Shown: positions 27,183 to 39,943, counted from the first letter of the stretch. The stretch is DNA of 64,000 bases from Sphagnum compactum (GCA_965153455.1 OZ234504.1:9114001-9178000), one strand, 5' to 3'. The notes: a model not told the origin generated them from the letters alone. Numbers and translations: made by a program.

Positions 27183-29010
27183 CTGCTGGAAGCATATTCC
27201 TAACCGCTTAGTACACGGAAAATCATGCTGCTAAACCTCAAAGCAAAAAAAAGAAAAAATCCTCCAACCACCACCCCCTCCCGGGCCCACATGTGCTTTT
27301 TTTTCCCCCTCTTGACTTGCAGAGAGATCAAATCCAGATATAGATGCATGGTGCAGAAAACAAACTTAGAAAGATGCTAGGCATTCTTCTGCTATAATGA
27401 TGGGTTTCTCAAATTCCAAAACAAAAGAGTTACCAAAACCTCCATTTATTTCACCTCTCTCTCCAACAAAGAGTTCATGCAAATCGTAAGCAAAAGGAAG
27501 AACAAGAACAAGAACACGAAGCAAAAGAAGAACATACTCTTTGTCCAAGTTTCATACTTTCAGAAGCATACCATATTGTCCCACCAGTTAGATGCATCAT
27601 GCACAAAACTACTTAAACGATCAGATCTATGAGCTTCTTTCAGGGCTTTGAAACCATACGAATTAGCTGCTCAACAGATATATTACAACAGAAGCTCAAT
27701 GGATCTACAATCATGATCATCCGTGTGCGGTGAATCTTGATAAGCTCTTGACACGGAAGTTACATTGAATTTTTTTTGCATGCTTTTCTACATTCAGATT
27801 CAGCGAAGCTTTTAGAAAAAAAGTTTTTGCAGCTAAATTGCATCCTCAGGTCCAGGATAACGACCGAATGACTGACTAACTACTGTACTGGATAGATCCT
27901 TTGCATGATGATGATGGATCATCGACCATGACCAGGAGCACAAACTACTTGGTACCAGCAAACTTCTTTCACTACTTCCAGGGTGATTTTGATATGTGAA
28001 GAAGCTCATGCATGCATGACGAGGGGCATGTAGTGGAAGAAGAAGGTACTTACAATAGTGAAGGGCGTGGTGATACTCATGTTGATCATAAACTCCGGCT
28101 GCAAGTAACTCCTTCAGAAGAAGAATATGATGTAATAATAATATAGTTGCTGCTGCGGCTGGTGGTGGTTTCTATCCTATGGCAGTCCGTCGAGCCACCG
28201 CCCCACATACCCACCACTCTTGGGGTGGTTCCTGTCCTGCCTGCCGAAGAAGAAGAAGAAGAAGAAGAAGAAGAAGGCTCAGGGACGAGCAAGAACAACA
28301 AAGCACTGATAGACAAGAGTAAGAAGAAGCCTAAGAAGAAGAAGCAGACAAAAATGACGAGAGTTTTCCGAGTGAAAAATGATCACACAAAAGAAGAGAC
28401 GTCAACAAACAAGTTACAACACTCTGGAAAAGATCAGACTAAATAAGTGCAAGAAAAAAAGCGCACTCCCGCCCCCCCCCCGGCCACCCCGCTCCCCCCC
28501 CCGCCCCATGCAACACACATTCAAATACTGCAACATCGAAAGAAGACAAAAAAGAAAAAAAGAACGACAAAGAGAGAAAAAGGAAGAAGAAGAGGAAATG
28601 AATTGTTTGCAAATTAAAAAACGAACTCGTCGTCTCACGCAAGAGAGACTCACTCACGCAGTCTCAAGCACGAGCTCTTCTCTCTTCTCTGGAATCGCAA
28701 GTCCCGAGTGCACAAAGGGGACAAAGAGAGAGGACTTGACGTGGGGTTTGGTCGTAGGGCGCGTAGTAGTAAAACGGCATGTGCAATGGAAAAGTGTGGA
28801 ATTCTGTGTCCCGTCGTCCGCTGTACAATCACGTCAACGCACGCACACGCGGAATGGCGACAAAAACTGACGGAATGCTGCCATCGGATTCCAGCCGGGG
28901 ATTTTATGGCTGCGGATTTCCAACAATATCCCCCCATTCACGACGCCGTTAAGCATTCCGGACGGGACGTGTCTGGGGTTTCCACGACCGCATCCGTTTC
29001 GTGTCGGTAA
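27183..29010. promoter_or_regulatory. Upstream region of the F-box gene, with a GAA microsatellite
   Basis: The region above the F-box start probably holds its promoter and 5' untranslated region. It is less AT-rich than the flanking repeats and ends near 29.0 kb, where composition turns AT-rich. A (GAA)n microsatellite of about 31 bp lies at 28246-28276, and a C-rich block of several C runs lies at 28466-28506. Open frames here (for example 28147-28446 and 28379-28870) consist of low-complexity Lys/Glu/Pro translation and are not convincing genes. Confidence 0.45.
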
Positions 29011-30256
29011 AACCGGACGTGAATTTCTATTTTGGTAATTAGTGTTTACCTTATTCTATTTTATAACTCATTGGTTATGGATTTGTTTGGTAAAATGAAA
29101 TCAGGGTTTTCTTTATTTATTGATTTATTTGAAATTCCTGAAGTATGTCTACCGGCGAGGATTCCTAGCATTAATTAGAATTAATTAAATGGTGACTGTC
29201 CTACGTAGCATTTTTACAAAAAGTGCTGGTACAAGTGACGACTTAAGAAGTGCCTAGGTCTAGATGTGGCTAATTTATTTAATTTAATTTCCAAAAATGG
29301 CGAGAAAAAACTCGAAAAATCATAGGATTTTCAGGTTTTTTTTTCATTTTCTGAAAAACAAATTCGTGAAGTTGTGAAATTTCTCCACCGAAAAAAACAC
29401 ACCAGTGGCAATTATTCTGTTTTTGGAAGTTATGGTTATTATTAGTAAATTTTTGCACATGTTGGACGGTCCCATTTGTCGTCTCAGACTTGGGGTGCAA
29501 AAACAGAAAACTTCCAACCAGTGTTTGTTTTGTGTGGCAAAATTCAAAGGTCTAGAAAACTTGACGAGCTTAATACCTTGACTACAGTAGCCTATGCTCA
29601 CCTTCCATATTGACAAAACAAAGAGTTTTAAAATTTAAAAAAAAGAAAATTTAAAAGATTTTTTTGGAATATTTAGTTTAAAAATCATCTATAGAAGCCT
29701 ACTATGACATTGTCATATGTGCAAATGAGTAGTGAAATTATTCAGAACTTAGCATTGGTTTTTTGGGGGGGCCGGGGGAAAATTATTGCATTTTGGCAAC
29801 AATGTTTTGGGAAATTTTTTGTAGTGTAAATTCGGAAAAAAACTCAGAAGATTATTTTCAGAAATTCTGTTTCTAGAACTGGGTCCAGATTTGATTCCAG
29901 TTCCAGAACCAGATCTGATTACAAACCTGGTTCTGATTCTGGTTCTCAGAAACCAGACCCAGTTCCAGTTAATCAGAACAGTACCAGCGATTCTAACTGG
30001 CCAAACAGGGCACCTACCCAACACTGGAAATGCACCACCATGGATGGATGGCACATGGACAGGATACTTTTTTTCATTGGCTTCTTGTTCCCCAGCTGAC
30101 CTCCCCATAGCTGAGGGTTGTCAAAGTGTGCTAGGGGTCTTAAAAATTGGGGGTTCATACAACTGGATGGCCTTGAAAAGGGAACTGGGTGGTGTGTTAG
30201 CCGTAAAAGTGTCCTGGGGTTTTTAAAATTTAGGGTTCCAAAAAGGGCAGATGGGT

Positions 30257-30361
30257 GATGCATTAAGTGGGTGCTGGGTCACACCCGCGAGAAAGAACCT
30301 TAGCAAGAAAAGGTGCTTGAACAGGGCCACAGAGAACCCAGCACCCACCAGTGCAGCATCC
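30257..30361. mobile_element. Small inverted-repeat element (possible MITE remnant)
   Basis: An outward-facing terminus at 30257-30282 (GATGCATTAAGTGGGTGCTG, then GGTCAC) is matched in inverted orientation at 30335-30361 (reading inward from the right, GGATGCTGCACTGGTGGGTG, then CTGGGTT). Together they bound 105 bp. A similar inverted pair occurs at 45169-45643. No target duplication is clear, so the mobile-element call is an inference. Confidence 0.4.
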
Positions 30362-30541
30362 GCTGGATTATCCATATCATGTACTTGTGGATGAATCTCA
30401 ACTGAGTTAATATTTGGGTCCACCTTGGTAACCAATTCCTTAGGCAATAGGTCTCATACATAGGCAGATAGGTTGAAAAATAGGTAATTACTAGGTAAGT
30501 ACATGGATTATTTACATTGGTTAAGGGGTTTTTTTTACTAC

Positions 30542-30581
30542 CTACCTACTAACAACCTACTTGTGAGTTGTTAGTAGGTAG
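30542..30581. repeat. Perfect 15 bp hairpin
   Basis: CTACCTACTAACAAC at 30542-30556 is exactly complementary to GTTGTTAGTAGGTAG at 30567-30581, with a 10 nt loop. No transcript context is visible, so a terminator or RNA role cannot be argued. Confidence 0.8.
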
Positions 30582-30819
30582 AAAAAATAAAGCAACTGAG
30601 CTACCCACCATGGTTAACTAGGGGAACTCAACAGAAAACTGTTTCCTGACCACTTACCATTCATCCACTGTGGCCGTTGAATAGAACACCAAACTGGATC
30701 ATGAGTAGTGTGTACATGAATCATTGTCATCTTGCTACATGTCCATGATGTAAAGTTTGAAGCAAGCACATCATCACCCTTTTATGTAATAAACTCTGTC
30801 CTTTTATGGCACGTTTAAA

Positions 30820-31160
30820 GTTCGAATTAGAAACTTGCTGAATCCATTATGGCATCTAGAACTTCTCATCTTTTCAGGTTCAAACTAGAAACTTACTGAA
30901 TCCCTTATGAGATCTAGAACTTCTCATCTAGATGCAGACAAGTTTGAAGTTCAAAATAGAAACTTGCTGAATCCACTATGGGATCTAGAAATCCTCATCT
31001 ACATGCTGACACATTTAAAGTTCAAAAAAACTAGAAACTTGCTGAATCCCTGATGGGATCAAGAACTTCTTCATCTACATGCAAACACGTGAAAGTTCAA
31101 ACTAGGAATTTACTGAATCCATTATGAGATAGAGAACTTCTCATCTAGATGCACACACAC
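30820..31160. repeat. Tandem array of about 70 bp units
   Basis: Five consecutive units start at 30820, 30878, 30949, 31020 and 31095, with a further diverged copy near 31340. Each reads roughly GTTCAAACTAGAAACTT, then CTGAATCC, ATGGGATCTAGAACTTC and TCATCTAGATGC. Spacing is 58-75 bp. No coding capacity; a minisatellite. Confidence 0.85.
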
Positions 31161-32099
31161 TTTTTTCAGAACACCACTCGATACATATTATCCCAGATGT
31201 CACTAATACGTTGGGTCAAGTTCAAGACAAAGATTTATACAGGAATCTTACCCAGATGCAGAGTCTCTTCCCTACAAGCAAAACCAATAAAAGTTTGAAA
31301 CAGGCATGTCATTGTGTAATGGCTCTACCATTGACAGCAGGTTCAAACTAAAGACTTCCCTTACTGGATCTAGAACTTCGAATCTAGATGCACACATGCG
31401 GCATGCACTTCTATGGGATGATGCCCATCCATAATATGCACACATGGTACTATACTTGTCACTCACACATTGGGTCAAGTTTGAGTCCAAATTTTATGTG
31501 CAAATCTTAGATCAATGTGTTTGTCTGTTCCCTATGGACAGAGCCCATAAATACTTTGATCTCTGAAATTAAAAAGGAACATTCTGTTGTAAATTCCCTA
31601 TTATTTGGAAAACAATTTGTCAAAATTTCAAGAGGACAATTTTTAAGAACCTAGTATCAAAATAGTAAAAAAACAACTTTTAAGAAATGTCACCAACTAA
31701 AAATAAGAGTCCAAATGGGATGAATATTTTTTTCCAGATTTAAAAAAAAAGAAGTTTGGTTTTTTAAAGAAAAATGGAGTGTTAAAACAGAATATTCCAT
31801 TAATTTTAATTTTTTTTCTCATTTTGGCTGGCAAAATTTCGCACAAAAAATACACTGATTTGTACATAGGTTTTAGTTTTGGGGCAGTGTTCTGCCAGTT
31901 TTCCACAGTTTGGACAGTTAGTATAAAACTAATCCTATTTTTTCCAAAAATTGTTAAACATAGCACTTGACTATATGTCCAAAGGAAAAGACATTCTGGG
32001 AGCCTGGAGGGAAGAAATTGGGAATTTTGTATTCAAATATGACATGGAAAATTTATCCATTTATGATAAATGGAGTCTAGCATGTATTTTTCTTTTGTA

Positions 32100-33060
32100 T
32101 GGTAATATATTGGGACTCATATTAATTAGTTGTAAGGACCCCAAAAAGTCCAGGTTTTTTCCTTTAGAAATGGGCATCTTTGACTGGCCCATCAAAAAAT
32201 AAAAATAAAATAAAACTTTGAACACACCCAAAATAGATATGTTGTAATTTCCTCCTTTGGGCTACTTATATAGGTCGCAAGAGTAAAACTTAGAGCAAAG
32301 GATATGGGGGTATAGTCAGGAACTCTTGGCAACATATCCGGGAACACATTGGGGACTAGGGGAACGTGTTGGGAATGCATTGAGAACTTGATGGGAACAC
32401 ATTGGGAACAACAAAAATCCAACACCTCCAAATCTCTCTACTCAGATGTCTAACATAAGATTATGAAATATAATAGTGTCTCTCCACAAGGTGAAGAGGA
32501 TTTTGTGACAAGCAATCACCTTTTCTCTCTAGTTGGCGGTTGATTGTTTGGTACAATAGGGTTGAGGGTAATTACTATGACAAATTCCTGGATTCAGTTG
32601 TCTTTCTCGTGGGACCTAATGAAAATATAGAAAAACTGGAGGAAGGGAGGGTCCGCCCCATACAAAATTATGAAACTATGCTGGGCTTTTTACCGAGTTA
32701 TTTAATTTAAACTGGGGGTACTTATTCTGTTTCATATTAATTAGTTAGGGATGCCTCACAAGTCCAACCTTTTTTTTTTTTGGGGGGCAATGAGCCAATT
32801 TGATTGGCCCATCGCAAAAAAAAGTTGAAATTATAGAGGCTCCCCCAAAATAAAAGATTCTATGGAAAGATGAAGTGCTTCTCCCTTTGGCCCACCTATA
32901 TAGGTAAGAAGGGGAGGACTTTGGGCAAAACATATGTGGTTAAAGTGAGGTGCTATTGGGAACATCCTTGGGGAACACATTGGGGACCTAGGGAACATAT
33001 TGGGAACTTGAAGGGAAAAGTTGGGAACAAAGGAAAAATGAAAAAAATCCGGCCCCAGCC
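32100..33060. repeat. Diverged direct repeat of about 300 bp
   Basis: Two copies, at about 32118-32430 and 32743-33060, begin alike (CATATTAATTAGTT), pass through a CTTTGACTGGCCCATC / TTTGATTGGCCCATC segment and end in a block built from TGGGAACACATTGGGGA-like words. Minus-strand conceptual translations of the two copies are visibly similar, which confirms the alignment. The word AAACTGGGGGTACTTA recurs at 32709 and 33205, so a third partial unit may follow. Confidence 0.65.
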
Positions 33061-35564
33061 CCCTCCCCCCTCTAAACACCAAAACTTAAAAGAAAAAAAG
33101 GGCACTTTGAGTGCATGCTGAGCCTTCTCATTGGCTGCATGAAATTTCTATTTCCAAAACTGTTCGTCACCATTTTTGACCTGGGCTAATACCACCATTA
33201 TAAACTGGGGGTACTTAATTATTTTTCCTTCCTGAAAACCCAACTTTTTTCTAATGATGAAACCCTGCCAAACTTTTCTAATGGCCACAGTGCACAATGG
33301 CCTCAGATACGGTTATAGAATATTTCGGTTTGAAGAGGCACCCACAAGCCATGTGGGTTTCACTGTTACATACTTAGCCAACATATAGAGGACAAAACTA
33401 GAATTGAATATCAACTACATAATTGTTTGTTTTTTGGATTCTACATGTCACATTGAATGGTCTTCTCTCCTAGAAAAATGAAGTACTAGAGAAATGCACA
33501 CATTGTTTTGGACAAGAAGAATGATTAATACTATTTGATAGACATAGGCCCCTTGAAAATGGGCTCATGTGTCTCCACCACCTAGCTTCTTTGGTGGATG
33601 CCCTCAAATTCAATAACAGGAGACCCACCCATATTTAGTGGGGGAAGGTGGTGGCCTTAAATTTTAAAATCCTAGCGGTAAGCCTAGTACATAGGTAGTA
33701 GGTTAAGCTTGTGTGTTTTCTCATCATGTTATTTCTTTGGGGTTGAGTGTTTGGGTTTTTGTGGGTCAGAACTTCCACATTAAGTGCCATAATTTGATGT
33801 CACCTTCTAGATCTTCTTGAAGGGGTGGCTTGTGGAAGAGGTGCGTGTGGACACACCTTTTTTGGCGAAGAATTGGACTAAAAGCAAGACCAACATTGTC
33901 ACAAATGGATGCTGCCACCTGATGACTATTCACACTTACAATGGAACTCCTCTAAATGTAAGGGCTAAAGTAACTTAGAAAAACCCAAACTTAGACCTTA
34001 TCACCTAAGAGCTTGTGATAATTTTTTGGAGAAGTAGTGTGCCATTGGCCCAAGTGTGAACATCTTACAGCCATTGGTGTAAGGTACAATTGTAAGTGGA
34101 ATCAAAATTTGTGTACATTTATAGCAAACAGCAAAATCATTTCATGTAAAACACTAGGAGAAATTTCCTAGTGTATTTGGAGGGCACCTTATATGCATGA
34201 ATATCCCTCCTAGAAAAGAGGAGGGGTCATATATGCCTACACATAATGAATAGGCATAAATTCCCTCTCACTTATTTGGCCACCATGTGAGGGCTTCACC
34301 CTGCTCATAAGCCATCCTTTTGCACTTATTGTGGAGTCTGTTACAACAATCTCTGTCATCTAGGTAGAGCTAGAGTATTTAAGTTACATGGGGTTGAGTT
34401 TACTTGAGTTTGAATAAACTATGTAGGTGCATTACCAATAATAGAATACCCAGGTGGTGGTGGTGGTGTTGGGGTCCTTCTTTTCCATGCACAATGCACA
34501 TGCCATTGAAAGGGCCATCCAAGCCAAAAAGTTCAATCCTCAAACCTGCGGTTTCAACTTTTCCAAACCCATTACCATGTGTTTTGCTAGGTCCCCCACA
34601 TGTAAAAAAAAGGTTAAGGATGAGCCGCAACTAGTTTTCATACCTGACACCAAGTGATAATTGAGGTCCAGGCACAATGCACATGCAAAAGTGTGTTACC
34701 AAACCCATGATCAAGTGTTTTCTATGTCCACAAACAATATTATATATTCCCTAGCTGTACCGTTAAGTAACTAATAAGGAGCACCTATTTTCCGGAGAAA
34801 CTGTTTTTTCCTTTGTGTAAGAGACAACTTCTTGCACAAATGGGGTACTTGAGAAGTCGGCCATTTCCAACATGGGTAGACAAGCTCATTTCACAAACAT
34901 TAGACAGCTTTTGTGGGAGGGTTGGTTAGGTGATGTTGTTGCAAGGATCTAGTCACCACGTGTTCTTGAAGGCTCACTGCAGAAGAAAAGTTACTGAAAA
35001 GGGTCTAGCATCCGAATGATACCAGATAAGTTTGAAGCATTTGACTTGAAGTATCCAAAGCAGCGTTGATGTTACTGGCCAATATTAGCCAATTCCCTAC
35101 CCTAAAACGTGAGCTCCTACATGGAAGCTTGAGAAAAAAAGGGGATTTGTTACATAACTCGGCCAATTACAAGTTTAACTGTTAAGGTTTCCCAGAGGAG
35201 GAGGTTGTCTAAAGCCTACACATGTGGTCATCACATGGCTCAGATTGCTCCAGTGTTGGCTGGGTATCAGTTTTTAAAAGAATTGTTGGATCCAGTTATG
35301 ACAATTTAAAAAAAAAACAGAGCTGGTTCTCTGTTCATTTTTTATTTTATTTATTTACAAATGGTTCAGGGTATCAACATTTTTTTAAAATTGATTCTCA
35401 CAAGGCCGGTTCTCACAAATTTGACAACAGTTGGTTATCCTTGGCCGGTTCTTACAAACTGGTTATGACTTTTGTTTTTGGTCAAAATATTAAAATTTCA
35501 ATTTGAGCTTAATTATTTTTTTCTATAACATTGACAAGGTGCCAACAATTGTCATTTTACACAT

Positions 35565-37820
35565 TTATAGTTTAGAAACTTCATCTTTTTTAAAATCACC
35601 TTCAAATTGCCATAATTCTTTTTTTAGATCTCCATCCATTTCAATAGATTTTACTAAATTAGATGGAGCTTTACATTTTACTTTAGGGTTGTTTGGTCAA
35701 TTTTTACTCACTAAAATTAGCTTTCCTAAATTTTCAGTTTGCAACCTACATCTCCTAAAAGTAGTAAATATTCCTCTTAAAGAAAAAATTCTTTTTGTTT
35801 TAATTTGTGATCCAACAATGCATATGACCTATTGGGCAAGGAAACCAAAAGTTGAAAACATTGTTTCATGTTTTTCCCATCATTGAAAAAGACATTGATG
35901 TTTTTAACACCTACTTAACAACCTCTAAAAATCAACAACTCCTTTTTCACAAGTTCTTTATGTTGGTTCACTTGTACTTGTGATCTACTCAAAAATATCC
36001 AAATTCCAATCAAAAACATTCCGATCAACAAAAAATTTCACAAAAGGATGCAAATGTTCATAAAGTAATATTGTTTCAATTGCAATGTTTCTTGAAACAT
36101 TATTACTGTACTAAAAAACCTGCAAAATAAAAACATGAAAATTAGTAACATAATTAAATTTTACAATATCAAAAAGATAAGTTCAAATCTAAAAAACTTA
36201 TTTAAAATTAAGTAATAACACCTTATTTTCACTAGTGTGTTTAATTTTCGTGGGTGTAAATCAACTTCAACACAAACTTTTTCCCACCCCTGCCTACCCT
36301 TCTTAAATTTTTAGGGCCAAATGATGCACTTTTGTAAATGTACTTTTGTAAACTTAATAAAGATATACTTGAAATTTTTACACACTTTTTCATATGTTGT
36401 GGTATACTGACATGCCTTGGAAGAAGCATGATCAAAACAACTTTAGTGCAAACTTTCCTTTAAACCAAGATATTCACAACTGACAATTAATTTCAATGCA
36501 TTGGTTGGGTGAAAGCACACTAAGCCCCCCCCAAATTGTAGTCACATGTATAATCTTTATACAATTAATTTTTTTTGGTAATGTATGGATATCACATCTT
36601 GGATTATTTTTGCTTGTTTTAAGTATTTTTGATTAATTTTTGATTTCATCCAATCAATTATTTTGAAAAATTCAACAAACATTGAAGAATTTGAACATGT
36701 AGAATATATTCATGACAAAATATACTATGGCCGTTGAAAAATTGTAAGTTATATACTTTGTGTACATTGATTTTATCCAATCCTCCTCATCTAATTGTTA
36801 AATCAAAATTAATTTTGACTCAAAATGAACATTGAATTCAAAAATGTTGTTGTGAAATTTTTTATATCTTTTACTTGTGTTTAGGATAACCAAAGGATGC
36901 CATCAAAATTTTAGTTTATTGCGTACTATAATACTTGTTATATATCATTTTTCTCGAAAAAAAATGGCTCACCCTTAGTGTGCTTTCACTCGATCATTGC
37001 ATTGAAGTTAGAGCCTTCATGTTTCACATAAACAATATTTTTTTCCCTTAAACTATATTTATCCAACAGATTTGTCAAAATTTGAGTCAAGGCTTGCCTT
37101 GTAGTTTCTACAGCTTCAAGTAGTCCAATAATGACATATTTGGGCTACCAATCATTTCCCAAAATGTTAATGATGAGTGCAAATATATCATAGACCCCTT
37201 TGGACATCCAAAAATCAAAGCTAGTAGTTGTAAAATGATATTTGCTAATGGTGGAAGAATAAAAAGTTGTTTTGTTTTCTCCACTAACTTAAGTAACATG
37301 TCTTGTGAAACTACTTTTTGGAAGGAAAATTAGCTCTTGGACATAAATGCAAAACCAAACATTTCAAGCACATATTGCCAATAAACAACATTGGTAAAAT
37401 ATTTTTCACAACCAAAAGACAAAGATCTTCCAAAAACTACTTTTGTTACATGTCATTATTTTTTAAGGATCTTTCACAACAAAAAATTTGAAGATCGAAT
37501 TTCCAAACACATTTGACCTTTTTTTTAATGGTTGCCTTTCCTTTTTTTCCTCTCAACAAATTGTTTACTTCCTTTTCAAATATTTTGACAACTAGACCAT
37601 GATTTGCATTCACATGTTTTTTTAAAGATGATATTCCATTTGTCTCAAAATATGAAATTAATTTGTTTTTGGCTTGTGTTCTTAGATTTGTGGCATTAAT
37701 TGGATTTTTATGACAAAGTATACAATGCATTATTTGTGGATTCTCAAGATCCACATTTGTACTATCATTTACATAATAAAATGCCCAACATGTAATGATG
37801 TTCTTCCATGAGATTTCCAA
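35565..37820 (-). pseudogene. hAT transposase relic (copy A), disrupted
   Basis: Read on the minus strand, 37820-37446 carries a BED-type zinc finger (Cys-x2-Cys in HCILCHK, then LKKHVNANH with the paired His). Next comes a conserved hAT core segment (FDFWMSKGVYDIFALIIN, then YVIIGLLEAVETTRQAL) at about 37220-37040. After the nested element at 36509-36989 the match resumes (SCFDHASSKACQYTT). The C-terminal dimerisation region ends at 35565 (IVGSQIKTKRIFSLRGIF, then RRCRLQTENLGKLI). Several in-frame stops, for example a TAG in place of Gln within DWQPK-like sequence near 37138, plus frameshifts show it is dead. hAT enzymes excise and reinsert their own element. This copy is about 1.8 kb of relic coding sequence without the insertion. 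Confidence 0.85.
36509..36989. mobile_element. 481 bp nested terminal-inverted-repeat element
   Basis: A perfect 16 bp inverted repeat, GTGAAAGCACACTAAG, bounds the element at 36509-36524 and, inverted, at 36974-36989. The flanks are two halves of the same hAT coding sequence: the left flank reads on into the part encoding the CysGluTyr segment and the right flank into the part encoding GSNFNAM. The sequence therefore inserted into a hAT copy that already existed. The inside is AT-rich and has no open frame, so it is non-autonomous. I could not resolve a target-site duplication and cannot assign a superfamily. Confidence 0.8.
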
Positions 37821-38710
37821 AATTTTCTTTGAGCATGCAAATTTTTAATCTTATTTTGCATTATGTCTTATTCATTTTGACCTTTTGGATTTTTGCTTAT
37901 TTCAATTTGCACAATGGGGTTCTCTTCAAATGATTTTTCTATTATATCATTCATATAAATTTCACATGTTTCATTTGCATTGACTTTATTTCATTCTTAG
38001 AGATCGATCCATTGACAATGTTCACAAGACTATTATCAAGTAAGATGAGGAAAAAAACAACTTCTATTCTACCAACCAATATAAAAAAGAATCAAACAAT
38101 AATACCAAAAGAGGAAGGTAAGTGGAAAAACATTTACAAGAAATTATAAAGAAAAATAAGAAACATTTACAAACAAGATAATTAAGGTAAAAGGTGCTTG
38201 AAGGTCTAAAAGAAATTTCAAAATTTCATTCTCTTTTTTTCTTATCACTATAAAATAGGAAAGGTTTCAAGTTTTGGTTATGGTATAAGTTTCTTCAAAA
38301 ATTTGATTGAGTGTCCAGATATAATAGTTTCTAGAGTTCTTGCAAACACAAAAGAATACAAACAAAACTCAAACAAAGATTTGAAAAATGAGAACCACAA
38401 AAACAAACTTGAAAAAAAAAAAAAGTGAAAAAAAAACTTACCAAACGTAATGTGGAGCTTGGCATTTAAATGCTATATGCTCCCCCACCTACACACCCAA
38501 GAAGGGGGAAGGGGAAAGTACTAGCTACAATTCAAGAACCAAAGCAGGTGACGAACAATAACAAGTAATGAAAGCAAGTGATGAGGAATAATAACAACAA
38601 AGGGGGGGGGAGAGGGGGTGGGGCATTTAGTACCTTAGAGGAGGGTGGTGATGATAAGTAGTAGTAGTAGGCAACAAGTAATAGCGACAAGGAATAGGTG
38701 ATGAACAATA
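37821..38710. other. Low-complexity spacer
   Basis: No gene. The stretch 38545-38710 is built from words such as CAAGTGATGAACAATAACAA, and the same word family continues at 39184-39390 on the far side of the MITE, so the MITE landed inside this low-complexity tract. A G run lies at 38601-38622. Confidence 0.55.
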
Positions 38711-39183
38711 CAGTAAACTCTCTCTAAACTAATATCCTTGGGACCGGCCGGAAGATATTAGTTTATGGAGGATATTAGTTTACACAAATTATATGGGGGG
38801 TAACAAAAATCATTCCGGAACCTGCCAGAGCAGCATGGAAGGTCATGGAGGTTAGTAGAAGGTCATGGATCATTGGGGAAGGTAACGGAACCTTGTGGAG
38901 CTTGGTGGAGGATCAACTAGTTTGTATAGAGGAATATTGATAGCTTCTTCCAGCGCATCTAGCTCTGTACTTTCGAAGGTGTTTCCTCTGATTTCATCGC
39001 TTTTTTGGTGCCATATGTATGATGTATTAGTTTATAAAATGCTATGGGATCGGAAAAAAATATTGAATATCAGTTTATGGAGAATTATTAGATTAAGTAT
39101 GAGGCCCGCCACGGGCCTGTGCCTGCATATTAGTTTAGAGACAATATTAGTTTACACAGTATTAGTTTAAAGAGAGTTTACTG
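38711..39183. mobile_element. 473 bp pogo-type MITE with TA target duplication
   Basis: The ends are 24 bp inverted repeats with one mismatch (position 14): the left begins CAGTAAACTCTCTCTAAACT and the right, inverted, begins CAGTAAACTCTCTTTAAACT. The dinucleotide TA flanks both sides (38709-38710 and 39184-39185), the target duplication of Tc1/mariner/pogo elements. Plant pogo-like MITEs of the Emigrant/Lemi1 type also start CAGTAAA and share TAAAYTAATA followed by TTGGGACC, both present here. Internal ATTAGTTTA words repeat near both ends. A 91-codon open frame at 38895-39170 is too short to be a transposase, so the element is non-autonomous. Confidence 0.9.
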
Positions 39184-39943
39184 TAAAAGGTGATAAACAA
39201 TAGCAATGAGCAACAACAAGTGACAAGTAGTAGGAGGTGTTGAACATTAGCAAAAAGTGGTCCAAACAAGGGACAAAAAACATCAAGCATGATGAAAGCA
39301 AATGACAAGTAGCAAGCGTTCCAAAAACAAGTGATGAACAACAACAAGAGGCGAAAGCAAATGACAACGAATAGTAAGTGAACAAAAAATGGGACCATCA
39401 GCTTGGATGGCTGGTCCTTTTTATCCTTGGAGGGTAATGCTCAAAGTGCCGTTGCAAATGCAATGTTGCCCAAAACCCTAAATTTAAACTTGATTCAAGA
39501 AAAAAATTTACACACCCCCCTCCCCCCCTTGCCCACCTAAGAACTTGAACTAAGGGAAAAAAAAATTGACCCCCCATATTTTAATATTTGGAAGGGGAGC
39601 CAAGTTCATTAGATTTCACCATTATTGGTTTTCATTTGTGTGAGAATTGATGATTAGGGCATCAATGTGGGTATCATAAGGGCTAATGCCTGGAATGGAT
39701 CAGATTGGGATACCTTAATGATACCCAAGTGATTTTTTTGATACCTGGCCAACATTGGATTGCTCCACCTTAAGGTTTAGGGTTTTTTTCTTTGGCAAAT
39801 CTTCTTCATTGCTTTTGTCAAATCCTCAATATCAACTAGGAGGGGGTCACCATTGATTTCATTAATTTTTGTGTTCCCTTTTGTCATTTCTGTTTATGAA
39901 CTTTTGCAACGTGACACCATCAAGTTTTGTCACTTGTGTTTAT

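Larger units (their letters stand above)
29011..35240. other. Repeat-rich region without genes
   Basis: Six kilobases with no supportable gene. They are a mosaic of decayed repeats: GGTTC/GAACC-rich sequence at 29880-30000, a short inverted-repeat element and a hairpin near 30.3-30.6 kb, a tandem array at 30.8-31.2 kb, and a direct repeat of about 300 bp at 32.1-33.06 kb. The stretch 33.2-35.2 kb has no pattern I can name. Confidence 0.6.

Noticed and set aside
28379-28870. 163-codon Lys/Arg-rich open frame
   Set aside because: Built from purine-rich and C-rich simple sequence upstream of the F-box gene; no recognisable domain.
30820-31160. Regular repeat array considered as a CRISPR array
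   Set aside because: Units are contiguous and diverged, without constant repeats separated by unique spacers, and the genome is eukaryotic.
35503-35886. 127-codon open frame on the plus strand
   Set aside because: It is exactly antisense to the C-terminal block of hAT copy A, which explains the sequence.
36509-36989. CACTA-type element
   Set aside because: Ends contain CACACTA internally but do not begin with CACTA, and no 3 bp duplication could be read.
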